Source: Saccharospirillum salsuginis
GTDB lineage: Bacteria > Pseudomonadota > Gammaproteobacteria > Pseudomonadales > Natronospirillaceae
NCBI RefSeq assembly: GCF_014651855.1
Contig: NZ_BMXR01000002.1
Location: forward strand, 473,867 to 537,866
Direction: 5' to 3'
DNA: 64,000 bases
Shown here: piece after piece, positions 45,258-54,088 of the stretch
Layout of the letters: every line of letters starts with the position of its first letter
Numbering within the stretch: position 1 is the first letter of the stretch
Made by a program: the position numbers and the translations under genes
The notes under the pieces: generated by a model
Databases searched by the model: none
What the model was told of the DNA's origin: nothing
What the model saw: the letters and a program-made list of their open reading frames with translations, nothing else

Positions 45258-46885
45258 GTCTGTGGTTCCAGGGGTTCGGTCACGGGTTCGGTCAGCGGCA
45301 GTCGTATCGTGATGTGGCAGCCCTGATGCGGCGGGCTGTCCACCTGTATGCGTCCACCCAGTTTTCCGGTGACCAGGTTGAAGACGATGTTCATGCCCAG
45401 TCCGCTACCCCCGCTCGAGCGTCGGGTGGTGTAGAAAGGATCGAATATGTGTTTCAGGGTTTCCTCGCTCATGCCCCGACCGTTGTCTTCGTAGGTGAGC
45501 AGGATCGTACTGTCGGTGCCTTGCGCGGACCCGAGGCGGATGGAGCCGGCCGCTTGGCCATCGTCGAAGCCGTGCAGCAGGGAATTGATGATCAGGTTGG
45601 TGATCACCTGGGACAGGGCGCCGGGGGTGAGCATGAGTTCGACTTCCGGATCGATGGCGTTGGTGACCTCAACGGGGGTGTGCTTGTACTTCGGCCGCAG
45701 GCTGGCGAGGATTTCGTCGACATAGCTCTTGAGATTGATGCGACGCTTTTCCTCGCTGGTCTGGTCCACGGCAACCTGTTTGAAGGAACTGATCAGGCGG
45801 GCGGCCCGGTCGAGGTTGCTGGACAGCAGATCACTGGTTTCCCCGCATTCGTCCAGGAATCGCTCAAGGTCGGATTTCTTCAGGCTGTTGTTGTTCAGGG
45901 CCCGGTTCACGAGCCGCACTTCCGAGGTCAGGTGGCTGGCGGCGGTAATGGAAATGCCAAGCGGCGTGTTCACTTCATGGGCGACGCCGCTGACCAGGTT
46001 GCCGAGCGAGGCCAGTTTTTCGCTTTGCAGCAGTTCCTGCTGGGCGATCTTGAGTTTCTCCAGTGATTCGGACAGCTCTGTGTTGCTCTCCTGTAACTCC
46101 AGGGTGCGTTGCTCGACCGTCTGTTCCAGGGTGTTGCGATGTTCCTGCAGGGCCTTGTCGCGTTCTATCAGTGTGTGGTGCTGGCGCTTGAAGGCCTGGT
46201 AGAGTCGGCCGACTTCGTCTTCGCGCCGTTCCAGACGCGGGTCGCGGTATTCGGTCCACTGCGAAAAGTCGTCCGGGGCAATGCGGTCGACGTAGTCCGA
46301 GAAACGCTGAATCGGTTCGGCCACCAGTCGCTGGACCACGCCGTACAGCACGGCCAGCAATAAAATCAGCGCGACGAACGCCGAGATCAGCACGCCACCG
46401 AGAACCAGCCGGACCTGATCGCTGATCAGGCGATTGTCGCTGCGCAGGTAAATCCAGCCGATGTTGGTCTGTTCCTCGTTGAAGATGTGGTTGACGGGCG
46501 TGGCCAGCATCAGCGAATCCTGGTCCATGACTTCCCGTCGCTGATCAGTCGGTTGCAGTCGTTCCCGGGGGATGTCCTTCAGGTCTCCGAGTTGCAGGCT
46601 GATCTCGCCCTCGACCGAGCGAACGGCGACACCGGAGATGTAGGGGTCGCGCAACAGGGCTTCGGCGGCACGGATCACGCTGTCGATATCGAACGCCCAC
46701 ATGGATTCGCTGATCAGCGGCATCATGTTGCTCAGCGAGGCGTCGACGTTCCGGTCGCGCATCCCCTCCATGGTGCGGGTCAGGGTGGTGTACTGCATGA
46801 AAACGGTTGCCAGCAGCGCGAACGCGACACCGATGAAAATGGCCACCAAGAGGCGTCTGGCAAGATAGGCGTTGAACCTGGGCAT
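45254..46885 (-). CDS. Membrane sensor histidine kinase, partner of the HD-GYP regulator
   Basis: A 543-residue kinase with two membrane helices (about 10-32 and 160-187) enclosing a periplasmic sensor, a HAMP-like linker, a coiled coil (about 240-295), HisKA with H303 in GVAHEVNTPLG, and an ATPase domain with NLIINSLLHG, DNGRGM and GSGLGMNIV. It is translationally coupled to the HD-GYP gene. The ligand is unknown. Confidence 0.93.
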   Translation of the reverse strand: MPRFNAYLARRLLVAIFIGVAFALLATVFMQYTTLTRTMEGMRDRNVDASLSNMMPLISESMWAFDIDSVIRAAEALLRDPYISGVAVRSVEGEISLQLGDLKDIPRERLQPTDQRREVMDQDSLMLATPVNHIFNEEQTNIGWIYLRSDNRLISDQVRLVLGGVLISAFVALILLLAVLYGVVQRLVAEPIQRFSDYVDRIAPDDFSQWTEYRDPRLERREDEVGRLYQAFKRQHHTLIERDKALQEHRNTLEQTVEQRTLELQESNTELSESLEKLKIAQQELLQSEKLASLGNLVSGVAHEVNTPLGISITAASHLTSEVRLVNRALNNNSLKKSDLERFLDECGETSDLLSSNLDRAARLISSFKQVAVDQTSEEKRRINLKSYVDEILASLRPKYKHTPVEVTNAIDPEVELMLTPGALSQVITNLIINSLLHGFDDGQAAGSIRLGSAQGTDSTILLTYEDNGRGMSEETLKHIFDPFYTTRRSSGGSGLGMNIVFNLVTGKLGGRIQVDSPPHQGCHITIRLPLTEPVTEPLEPQT

Positions 46886-46973
46886 AGCGAGTGTGTCGGC
46901 TGTCTTTACATTCCTTCAAGCCTAAACCCGACATCGGGTCTTCGCCAGTTTAACGGCGTTTGACCGATTAAAA

Positions 46974-47837
46974 TCAGGGGATAATGGCGTCCCGGCTCAT
47001 TAACGTCGCCCGTGACCAGGCATTCACCGCCTGTGCCAGCATGATGTCGGGTCGGTCCTCGGCCACATCGAGATCGAGAAAGCGTAAGACCTGGTGCAGG
47101 TTGTGACTCGGCCGTGTGTCGTCGATCGCCGGCGCCCGGTTCTGTTTGCTCAATTTCTGGCCGTCCGGTCCGATCAGCACCGGGAAATGCCCGTAGCGGG
47201 GTGGTTCGGCATCGAGGGCATCGAACAGGGCGCGTTGCCAGAAGGTGGAGGATTGCAGGTCGATGCCCCGGATGACATCGGTGATGCCCTGATCCAGATC
47301 GTCGACGGTCACCGCCAGTTGGTAGGCATAGGGGCCGTCGCGGCGTTTGACAACGACATCGCCATAGTCCCGGCCCAGGTGGGCGGACTGCCAGCCTTGC
47401 AACAGATCGTCGAAGCGATCTTCCCGGTCCGGCACCCGAAAGCGAATGGCGCAATCGGGCCGGGGCCGGTCGTAGGCGTGGCAGGTGCCCGGATAGACGG
47501 GTTGGCCACCGAGTTGCTTGCGGCTGCATTGGCACCAGAACAGCCGGCCTTTGTCCGCCAGCCGGGCAAGAGCGGCCTCGAAAGCGTCGCCACGTTCGCT
47601 TTGATAGCGAACTTCCCCATCCCAGTGCAGACCGTGTGCTTCCAGGCTGTGCAGAATGGATGCTGCGGCGCCCGGTTGTTCACGCGGCGGGTCCAGGTCC
47701 TCGATGCGGACCAGCCAGCGCCCCTGGTGCTTGCGCGCATCCAGATAACTGATAACGGCGGCGAGCAGGGAACCGTGGTGCAGCGGCCCGGTGGGCGAGG
47801 GCGCGAATCGACCGATGTAGGCTGGGTATTGAGACAT
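46974..47837 (-). CDS. gluQ: Glutamyl-Q tRNA(Asp) synthetase
   Basis: GluQ attaches glutamate to the queuosine base of tRNA-Asp. The 287 residues lack the anticodon-binding part of GluRS, as expected. Motifs: GRFAPSPTGPLHHGSL (HIGH-type), the zinc site CQCSRKQL with GTCH, and GQKLSKQN (KMSKS-type). The start ATG 47837 fits the family; the longer frame overlaps the divergent gene. It is usually near dksA, which is not seen here. Confidence 0.95.
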   Translation of the reverse strand: MSQYPAYIGRFAPSPTGPLHHGSLLAAVISYLDARKHQGRWLVRIEDLDPPREQPGAAASILHSLEAHGLHWDGEVRYQSERGDAFEAALARLADKGRLFWCQCSRKQLGGQPVYPGTCHAYDRPRPDCAIRFRVPDREDRFDDLLQGWQSAHLGRDYGDVVVKRRDGPYAYQLAVTVDDLDQGITDVIRGIDLQSSTFWQRALFDALDAEPPRYGHFPVLIGPDGQKLSKQNRAPAIDDTRPSHNLHQVLRFLDLDVAEDRPDIMLAQAVNAWSRATLMSRDAIIP

Positions 47838-47922
47838 GGTCAGGGTTTTATCACCGACAGCTTCACAAACAAACCCACATTTTGCATTATGCCCGGCCTC
47901 AAGCCCAGCCACAGGAACGCCC

Positions 47923-49101
47923 ATGAAACTGGCCGCCCGTACTCAGCGCATTCAACCTTTCCACGTCATGGAGATTCTGGCTCGTGCCAAAGCGCTCGAG
48001 GCCGAGGGCCGGTCGGTGATCGGTTTATACGTGGGCGAACCGGATTTCGGCACGCCGGACGCCATCGTCCGGGCCGGGCAGCGAGCGCTCGGCGACGGAC
48101 ACACCGGATATACGGCGGCTACCGGCATTCCGGCCCTGCGGGAGGCCATTGCCGACCGCTATCGGCGCTGGCACGGGCTGGACCTGGCGCCAGATCGAAT
48201 CGTGGTGACGCCCGGCGGGTCCAGCGCCTTGCTGCTGGCGTTCGCCGCGACCATCGACCCCGGCCGGCAGGTACTGCTGCCGGAACCGGGCTACCCGTGC
48301 AATCGAAATTTCCTGGAAGTCATCAATGGCGTGCCGGTGTCGGTGCCGCTGGCCGACGACGGTCTGCGTCTGTCGCAAACCGCGCTTGAGGCGGCCTACA
48401 GCGATGCCGCTCAAGGTGTGCTGCTCGCGTCGCCGTGTAATCCCACGGGTCAGGTGTTAACCGCCGAGGAATGGCAGCAGGCGTCGAACTTCTGCCGACG
48501 TCACGATCTGGCGCTGTTCGCCGATGAAATTTATCACGGCCTGACCTTTACCGAAGCGCTGCCGCCCTCGGCTCTGGAAATCGACGACGGGGCCTGGGTG
48601 ACGCAGAGTTTTTCCAAGTTTTACGGCATGACCGGCTGGCGGCTGGGTTGGTTGGTGGTGCCGGAGGGTGCCCAGACGGCGATTGCCCGTCTGGCGCAGA
48701 ACCTCTACCTGTCCGCTCCGGCGGTGGCTCAGGTAGCTGCGCTGAAGGCGTTTGAACCCTCGGTGGAAACCGAGTGTTTCGCGCGTCGGGATATCCTCAG
48801 GCAACGCCGGGATTTCCTGGCACCGGAACTGGAATTACTCGGGCTGCCCCTGCTCGCCCGACCGGATGGCGCCTTCTACCTGTACGCCGATGTCTCCGGC
48901 GTCTGCGACGATGCGGCGCTCTGGTGTCAGGCACTGCTGGAGGAAACCGGCGTCGCGGTCACGCCGGGCATCGATTTTGGCGGTGCTACCGAGCACACGG
49001 CGGTCCGCTTCGCCTACACCGCCGACATCCCCGTCCTGGCCGAAGCCGTCGAGCGTATCGGCGACTTCCTGGCCAAGTATCCCTATCTGAGACAATCCTG
49101 A
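47923..49101 (+). CDS. PLP-dependent aminotransferase, class I/II
   Basis: A 392-residue fold-type I aminotransferase of the AspC/AlaA-like group. The PLP lysine is in SFSKFYGMTGWRLGW; ASPCNPTGQ and FADEIYHGL are the cofactor-binding segments, and RFAYTADI carries the substrate arginine. ATG 47923 follows an AGGA. The substrate cannot be assigned. It is divergent from gluQ and convergent with puuD, and I see no link to the purine genes. Confidence 0.9.
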   Translation: MKLAARTQRIQPFHVMEILARAKALEAEGRSVIGLYVGEPDFGTPDAIVRAGQRALGDGHTGYTAATGIPALREAIADRYRRWHGLDLAPDRIVVTPGGSSALLLAFAATIDPGRQVLLPEPGYPCNRNFLEVINGVPVSVPLADDGLRLSQTALEAAYSDAAQGVLLASPCNPTGQVLTAEEWQQASNFCRRHDLALFADEIYHGLTFTEALPPSALEIDDGAWVTQSFSKFYGMTGWRLGWLVVPEGAQTAIARLAQNLYLSAPAVAQVAALKAFEPSVETECFARRDILRQRRDFLAPELELLGLPLLARPDGAFYLYADVSGVCDDAALWCQALLEETGVAVTPGIDFGGATEHTAVRFAYTADIPVLAEAVERIGDFLAKYPYLRQS

Positions 49102-49129
49102 ACGGGAAGCGCCGACAGTCTTGAAGGGG

Positions 49130-50431
49130 CTATTTATTGGCCTCCAGCCAGGCGATCAGGTCGGCTCGTTCTTCGTCCGTCATGCCACTGCGGTTGGCCA
49201 GGGGCATGTAACCGGTGCGCAGGGTGTTCAATACCCGGTCGGCCAGTGGTAACGCCCTGGTTGTGTCGTTCAGAATCAAACCGGCCGGTGGGCTGTTGAA
49301 CATGGTGTCTGACGGTTGTTGCGCGTGGCAGGTGGCGCATCGGGTTTCGAGGATTTCGTCCATGTGGGCGCGTTGCGATTCGTTAGGGTCCGCGCTGGCG
49401 GCGACGACTGAGTCGCTGCTGTCCGAAGTGCCGCCACCTTCCTCTGCTGCTGACGCTTCCGCCGAAGCTGTTTGATCCGTGGTTTGCTCAACCGGTGCGC
49501 TGGCGGATTCGACGGTCGGACGCGGTGACGGAGTCATCAGCCAGGCCAGTACGGCAAGGGCGAGCAGAGACGTGGCCAGGATCATCGGCTGGACCTTACC
49601 CTGGTGGCGCAGGTTGAAGAAATGCCGTGCGTAGGCGCTGATGCAGCCGATGGCGGCGAGTACGGCCCAGTTCCATTCGTGACCGTAGGTCATCGGATAG
49701 TGGTTGCTGAGCATGATGAAGATGACCGGCAGGGTCAGGTAGTTGTTGTGGGTGGAACGCAGCTTGGCGAGCTTGGCGGGTTCCGGATCCGGTTCTTCGC
49801 CGTTTTCGACGGCGTTCACCAGGGCGCGCTGGGCGGGCATGATGCCGAGCAGGACGTTGGCGGCCATGATGGTGCCGATCATGGCGCCGACCTGGATGTA
49901 GGCGCCGCGCCCGGAGAACAGGGCGGACATGACCCAGGCGAAGAAGGTCAGCAGGACGGCGAGGACGAGCCCGAAGGCGAGGCCGTTGTGGCGCAGTGGT
50001 GTGCGCAGCAGGCCTTCGTAGACGGCCATGCCGGCGGCCAGGGAGAACAGGGACAGGACGATGGCCTGGCCGGTGCTGAAGGCGAATTTGGTGGTGTCGA
50101 TGAGGTAGATCTGGGCGCCGACGTAGTAGATGAGGATCATCAGGACCATGCCGGTGAGCCAGGTGGTGTAGGCTTCCCATTTGAACCAGTGCAGGTGTTT
50201 GGGGGACTCTTCGGGACCCAGGGCGTATTTGGCGACTTCATAATAACCGCCGCCGTGGATGGCCCAGAGGTCGCCTTTGATGCCTTTGTCTTTTTTCCAT
50301 TGCGGTGGCTCTTCGAGGTTGTTGTCGAGCCAGATGAAGTAAAAAGACGCACCGATCCAGGCGATGCCCGCGATCACATGGAACCAGCGGAAAAACATCT
50401 GCAGCCAGTCCATAAAATAAGCCAATGTCAT
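49130..50431 (-). CDS. puuD: Membrane urate oxidase PuuD with cytochrome c domain
   Basis: A 433-residue PuuD-type urate hydroxylase, replacing soluble uricase. The N-terminal part (about 1-320) has about eight membrane helices (MTLAYFMDWLQMFFRWFHVI at the start, many histidines). After a low-complexity acidic linker comes a cytochrome c domain with haem site CATCH (365-369) and probable axial methionine M409. It would pass electrons to the respiratory chain rather than to oxygen directly. ATG 50431 is chosen over a frame that translates a repeat. uraH, the next pathway step, is 195 bases upstream. Confidence 0.93.
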   Translation of the reverse strand: MTLAYFMDWLQMFFRWFHVIAGIAWIGASFYFIWLDNNLEEPPQWKKDKGIKGDLWAIHGGGYYEVAKYALGPEESPKHLHWFKWEAYTTWLTGMVLMILIYYVGAQIYLIDTTKFAFSTGQAIVLSLFSLAAGMAVYEGLLRTPLRHNGLAFGLVLAVLLTFFAWVMSALFSGRGAYIQVGAMIGTIMAANVLLGIMPAQRALVNAVENGEEPDPEPAKLAKLRSTHNNYLTLPVIFIMLSNHYPMTYGHEWNWAVLAAIGCISAYARHFFNLRHQGKVQPMILATSLLALAVLAWLMTPSPRPTVESASAPVEQTTDQTASAEASAAEEGGGTSDSSDSVVAASADPNESQRAHMDEILETRCATCHAQQPSDTMFNSPPAGLILNDTTRALPLADRVLNTLRTGYMPLANRSGMTDEERADLIAWLEANK

Positions 50432-50475
50432 TGTTGTTATCCTCGGTGAAAGTTTAAAACCTGAGGGTTGAACCC

Positions 50476-50590
50476 GCGACGGTTGGCGGGTGTGTTCCTT
50501 CCAGGGGCCGCTGTGAACCCATCCATGGGCGCTTAACTTCGACATCCTGTCTCAGATGCCCCTTCCAGGAACACACCCGCCAACTGTCGC
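50476..50590 (+). repeat. Three-stem intergenic repeat, family A, copy 7
   Basis: The ends GCGACGGTTGGCGGGTG and CACCCGCCAACTGTCGC pair with a single difference. The inner hairpins are CCCATCCATGGG and a short GACATCCTGTC. It lies between uraH and puuD, probably within their common transcript. Confidence 0.87.
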
Positions 50591-50625
50591 TAGCCTTTAC
50601 CAAACTCAATAAAAAAAGGTCGATA

Positions 50626-50973
50626 TTAACTGCCGCGATAGGTGGTGTATCCGTGATCGCTCAGAAGTAAGGGGATGTGATAGTGCTCGTCCGGTTGTTC
50701 GATGGCGAAGACGATGCTGACCTGGGGGTAGAACTTAGGCCGTTGTTGGGATTCGAACCAGGCACCGGTGTCGAAGTCGACTTTGTAGGTGCCTTTTTCC
50801 CGGGATTGTCCGCTGAGCCAGTCGGTGATGCGGCCGTCGCTGTTGGTGGTGCCCTGGGCGATTTGGGTCCAGTCGCCACCGGTTTGCCGTGAGAGGGTGA
50901 CGTTCAGGCCGGCGGCCGGGCGACCGGTGACGGTGTCCAGCACGTGGGTGGTGATGGGGCTTTTGGTAGTCAT
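50626..50973 (-). CDS. uraH: 5-hydroxyisourate hydrolase UraH
   Basis: The 115-residue transthyretin-like enzyme hydrolyses 5-hydroxyisourate, the PuuD product, to OHCU. Diagnostic features are TTHVLDTVTGRPA with the active-site histidine, the HYHIPLLLS histidine, and the C-terminal YRGS. It has a promoter and a TetR-type operator of its own and is divergent from the tetR gene. Confidence 0.96.
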   Translation of the reverse strand: MTTKSPITTHVLDTVTGRPAAGLNVTLSRQTGGDWTQIAQGTTNSDGRITDWLSGQSREKGTYKVDFDTGAWFESQQRPKFYPQVSIVFAIEQPDEHYHIPLLLSDHGYTTYRGS

Positions 50974-51026
50974 GGTGATTGCACTCTCGTGTTTACACGT
51001 TCGAAGGTGTCTGTTTATTGTTAAGT

Positions 51027-51042
51027 TTGACCGATCGGTTAG
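51027..51042. promoter_or_regulatory. TetR operator at the uraH promoter
   Basis: TTGACCGATCGGTTAG, 14 of 16 bases matching the palindrome TTGACCGATCGGTCAA. It is directly downstream of the uraH -10 box. Confidence 0.75.
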
Positions 51043-51071
51043 TTTTTATGGTAGGGCAGGTCTGGGTGCAA
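51043..51071 (-). promoter_or_regulatory. Promoter of uraH-puuD
   Basis: On the minus strand, TTGCAC (51066-51071) and TAAAAA (51043-51048) are 17 bases apart, and the operator begins at the next base. Binding there would cover the transcription start. Confidence 0.6.
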
Positions 51072-51098
51072 TACAAGCATCCTGTGAGGTTTTTGCGT

Positions 51099-51121
51099 TA
51101 CAATTTGAACCGGTCGGTTAG
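51099..51121 (+). promoter_or_regulatory. -10 box and operator of the tetR gene
   Basis: TACAAT (51099-51104) is followed after one base by TGAACCGGTCGGTTAG (51106-51121), which keeps the ACC-N4-GGT core of the palindrome. The regulator probably represses itself. No good -35 box is present. Confidence 0.6.
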
Positions 51122-51140
51122 GGTTTTGTGGTGATGGTCC

Positions 51141-51255
51141 GCACCCTGGAGCCGGGTAAGACCCTCCCGGGTCGCCGTGAATACGTCCATGTAGGCTAGA
51201 CGGCAGCATCCATGCTGCCCACTTCCCTGGAGTGTCTTACCCGGCCCCAGGGTGC
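51141..51255 (+). repeat. Three-stem intergenic repeat, family A, copy 8
   Basis: The 31-base outer arms have four differences; inner hairpins are TACGTCCATGTA and GGCAGCATCCATGCTGCC. If the tetR promoter is right, the whole copy is transcribed in the 5' leader of tetR. Confidence 0.87.
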
Positions 51256-51354
51256 TCGGTTCGTTGCCCCTTTATATTTCACAGTTCCCTTTTTCATGCT
51301 CGATGTAATAAATGTGTTTTCGATCCAGAATCCTGAAGTGAGTTAGGAAGAGTA

Positions 51355-52014
51355 ATGAGTAAACGAGAAAAAAATCGCGCCGAGGTTCAGGCAAGAATTC
51401 TGGATGCGGCTGAGGAGGCGTTCAGTCTGAACGGTTTCGGCGGGACGAGCTTTCAGGATATCGCCCGGGCGGCGGGGGTGCCGAAGGCGAATGTGGTGTA
51501 TTACTACTCGACCAAGGAGGCGTTGTATCGGGAGGTGCTGGGTCGGATTACGCGAACGTGGAACGATGTGTTCGAGCACGCGACGGAGGAGGATGATCCG
51601 GCGGAGGTGTTGGATCGGTTTATTCGACATAAGTTGCAGCAGAGTGTGAGTAATCCGCGCCGGTCGCGGATTTTTGCGATGGAGATTCTGCAGGGGGCGC
51701 CGCATCACGGTGATTATTTGCGCCAGGAGTTGCGGCCCTGGGTGCGACAGCGGGCGGATGTGATTCGGGCCTGGATTGAGGCCGGTAAAATGCGGTCGGT
51801 GGATCCGTTACAGTTGATTTTTATGATCTGGGCGACGACGCAGCATTATGCGGATTTCGAAGCTCAGGTGTTGACGTTGTTGAACCGCAAGGAGTATGAG
51901 CCGGAGGATATTCAGCGTATCGGCGATGAGGTCAGTGCGTTGATTTTGCGGGGCTGTGGTTTGGAACCGCCGGAAAGCCGTGCAGCTCCAAAACCGAAAA
52001 CGCGGACTGTGTAA
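51355..52014 (+). CDS. RutR-like TetR-family regulator of purine catabolism
   Basis: A 219-residue regulator. The N-terminal helix-turn-helix (about 10-58: RILDAAEEAFSLNGFGGTSF, IARAAGVPKANVVYYYSTKEALYREVL in part) and the C-domain with NPRRSRIFAMEILQGAPH and IWATTQHYADFEAQV belong to the RutR/YcdC type. RutR binds TTGACC-N4-GGTCAA in E. coli, the arms found at four promoters here. The ligand is probably a purine-pathway intermediate; that is inferred. AGGAAGAG precedes ATG 51355. Confidence 0.9.
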   Translation: MSKREKNRAEVQARILDAAEEAFSLNGFGGTSFQDIARAAGVPKANVVYYYSTKEALYREVLGRITRTWNDVFEHATEEDDPAEVLDRFIRHKLQQSVSNPRRSRIFAMEILQGAPHHGDYLRQELRPWVRQRADVIRAWIEAGKMRSVDPLQLIFMIWATTQHYADFEAQVLTLLNRKEYEPEDIQRIGDEVSALILRGCGLEPPESRAAPKPKTRTV

Positions 52015-52017
52015 TCG

Positions 52018-52053
52018 GTAGGGCAGATAACGCCTTCGGCTCTTCTGCCCTAC
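52018..52053. repeat. GTAGGGCAGA inverted repeat, family E, copy 1; likely terminator
   Basis: GTAGGGCAGA and TCTGCCCTAC enclose a CCTTCGG core, followed by TTTTAT. It stands between the convergent tetR and permease genes and has the form of a terminator for tetR. Confidence 0.65.
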
Positions 52054-52062
52054 TTTTATAAG

Positions 52063-53415
52063 TTACAGAAAAATATACTTCGCGATAAACAACACGCTCA
52101 ACACATACAACGCAACCGATACCTGCTTGTACTGCCCGGTAAACACTTTCAAGAACGCGTAGGTTAAAAAGCCCAGCGCGATCCCTTCGGCGATCGAGAA
52201 TGTCAGTGGCATCATCACGACGGTGACGATGGCGGGGATGGCGTCGGTGTTTTCCTTCCAGTTGATGTTCGCCATTCCGCCCATCATCAGCATCGCGACG
52301 TAGATCAAAGCGCCGGCGGTGGCGTAGGCGGGGATCATGCCGGCCAGCGGGGCGAAGAAGAGGGCGAGCAGGAAGAGGGCGCCGACGACGATGGCGGTCA
52401 GTCCGGTTCGGCCGCCGGCGGCGACACCGGAGGCGCTTTCGACGTAGCTGGTCACCGGTGGACATCCCATGAAGGCGCCGACGACGCTGGAGCTGCTGTC
52501 GGCTTTCAGGGCCTGGGAGAGGTTTTCGATGCGGCCGTTTTCGTTGACCAGGTGGGCACGGTGGGCGACGCCCATCAGGGTGCCGGCGGTGTCGAACATG
52601 TTGACGAAGAGGAAGGCGAGGATGACGCTGATCATGCCGACATCGAACGCACCGGCGATGTCGAGGGCCATCAGTGTCGGTGCGATGCTCGGCGGCATGG
52701 CCACCATGCCATTGAACTGGACCAGTCCGAAGGCGCCGCCGATGGCGGTGACGACGAGAATGCTGAGCAGGATGGCGGCGAAGACCCGGAAGTAGGACAG
52801 CACGGCGATCATGATAAAGCAGAGCGCGGCGAGTACGACGCCGGGGCTGGTGAAGTCGCCGACGGTGACCAGGGTCGCGGGGCTGGCCACCACGATGCCG
52901 GCTTCTTTCAATCCGATGAACCCGAGGAACAGCCCCACCCCGGCGCCCATGGCGTAGCGCAGGCTGGCCGGTATGCTGTTGAGGATCCACTCGCGGATAC
53001 GGGTGAAGCTCATGATCATGAACAGCACGCCGGACAGGAAAACGGCGCCCAGCGCGACTTCCCAGGCGTAGCCCATGTCACCGACGACGGTGTAGGTGAA
53101 AAAGGCGTTCAAACCCATGCCGGGTGCGAGCCCGACCGGCCAGTTGGCGTAGAGCCCCATGATCATGCAGGCCAGCGCCGAGCCCAGGCAGGTGGCCACG
53201 AAGGCGGCGCCGTGGTCCATGCCGGTCGAGGCCATCATGTTCGGGTTGACGAAAATGATGTACGCCATGGTGTAGAAGGTCGTGATACCGGCGATGACTT
53301 CCGTCTTGACGCTGGTACCGTGCAGGCTGAGTTTGAAGAAGCGGTCGATCAGACCGGTGTTTGAGTCGGAACGGGATGGTGCAGAGGTGGCATGAGTGGT
53401 GTCCAGTGAATCCAC
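52063..53415 (-). CDS. Purine permease, AzgA/PbuG-type NCS2 family
   Basis: A 450-residue transporter with about 13 membrane segments. Signatures: GITTFYTMAYIIFVNPNMM, GLAPGMGLNAFFTY, FLFVNMFDTAGTLMGVA and GCPPVTSYVESASGVAAGGRTGL, the last two forming the substrate site. The family takes up adenine, guanine or hypoxanthine with protons. The guanine deaminase and xanthine dehydrogenase genes upstream suggest guanine or hypoxanthine. It has its own operator copy. Confidence 0.93.
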   Translation of the reverse strand: MDSLDTTHATSAPSRSDSNTGLIDRFFKLSLHGTSVKTEVIAGITTFYTMAYIIFVNPNMMASTGMDHGAAFVATCLGSALACMIMGLYANWPVGLAPGMGLNAFFTYTVVGDMGYAWEVALGAVFLSGVLFMIMSFTRIREWILNSIPASLRYAMGAGVGLFLGFIGLKEAGIVVASPATLVTVGDFTSPGVVLAALCFIMIAVLSYFRVFAAILLSILVVTAIGGAFGLVQFNGMVAMPPSIAPTLMALDIAGAFDVGMISVILAFLFVNMFDTAGTLMGVAHRAHLVNENGRIENLSQALKADSSSSVVGAFMGCPPVTSYVESASGVAAGGRTGLTAIVVGALFLLALFFAPLAGMIPAYATAGALIYVAMLMMGGMANINWKENTDAIPAIVTVVMMPLTFSIAEGIALGFLTYAFLKVFTGQYKQVSVALYVLSVLFIAKYIFL

Positions 53416-53492
53416 GGTAGCGGCTCCTCAGGTGTTGTTGTTTTTGTAGTGCGCCACCCGGAAGACCGGGTGGCCCCTAAATCGAGGCTTGT

Positions 53493-53508
53493 TTGACCGA
53501 TCGGTCAA
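53493..53508. promoter_or_regulatory. TetR operator at the purine permease promoter (perfect palindrome)
   Basis: TTGACCGATCGGTCAA, 78 bases upstream of the permease start. A TGATAT on the minus strand directly before it can serve as -10 box; the -35 is poor. This perfect copy defines the motif. Confidence 0.75.
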
Positions 53509-53568
53509 TATCACTGTAAGTCGAATGACACGGAAGCGCAATTCAATCGGGTATTGTCTCTCGATACG

Positions 53569-54078
53569 TCAGGTATTGGCTGGTTGCAGAGTGATTTGGA
53601 GGTCTTCGGGGAAAAAATGCTCGTCACAGTTGGGTAAATCACCGGCCCGATCGACCACCAGGAATTCATCCTGGTCTTTCAGGGCCAGCACCGGATGGTG
53701 CCAGGTCGCACGGTGGTAATTGACGCCCTGGTCTCCCCGGGCGATGAAGGCTTGAATCGCGTTCGGGTCGGGCCGGTCGGCCCGAGGGGCGACGACGATC
53801 AGGAAGGGTTCGCCGTGCAGCGGAATAAACGCCTGGCTGCCGTGCGGATGGCGTTCGAGCATGCGGATGCGAAACGGGTAGTCGTAGGCGCCGCTGCGAA
53901 AGATATTGATGATCGGCTTGCCATCGGCCGGTCCGGTATCGACCTCGGCCAGGCGGTGATAACGCCGGGTATTGCCGTCGTTGATCATGAAATAATCGCG
54001 GTCGGCCGTTTCGATGACGTCGCCGAAGGCTTTGAAATTGTCCCGGGTCAATGGTTGCGGTTGAAGGTTAATCTGCAT
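53569..54078 (-). CDS. allA: Ureidoglycolate lyase AllA
   Basis: AllA splits ureidoglycolate to glyoxylate and urea. The 169 residues have the family marks PLTRDNFKAFGDVIE, RYHRLAEVD, RMLERHPHGSQAFIPL and YHRATWHHPVL. I prefer ATG 54078 because GAGG lies 8 bases upstream; ATG 54084, two codons earlier, is also possible. It follows uraD by 10 bases. Confidence 0.94.
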   Translation of the reverse strand: MQINLQPQPLTRDNFKAFGDVIETADRDYFMINDGNTRRYHRLAEVDTGPADGKPIINIFRSGAYDYPFRIRMLERHPHGSQAFIPLHGEPFLIVVAPRADRPDPNAIQAFIARGDQGVNYHRATWHHPVLALKDQDEFLVVDRAGDLPNCDEHFFPEDLQITLQPANT

Positions 54079-54088
54079 GGTCATGGCC

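Larger units (their letters stand above)
50974..51354. other. 381-base divergent control region of uraH and the tetR gene
   Basis: It contains two promoter-operator units facing away from each other (51027-51071 and 51099-51121) and a family A copy that falls in the leader of the tetR message. Nothing else is evident. Confidence 0.7.
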
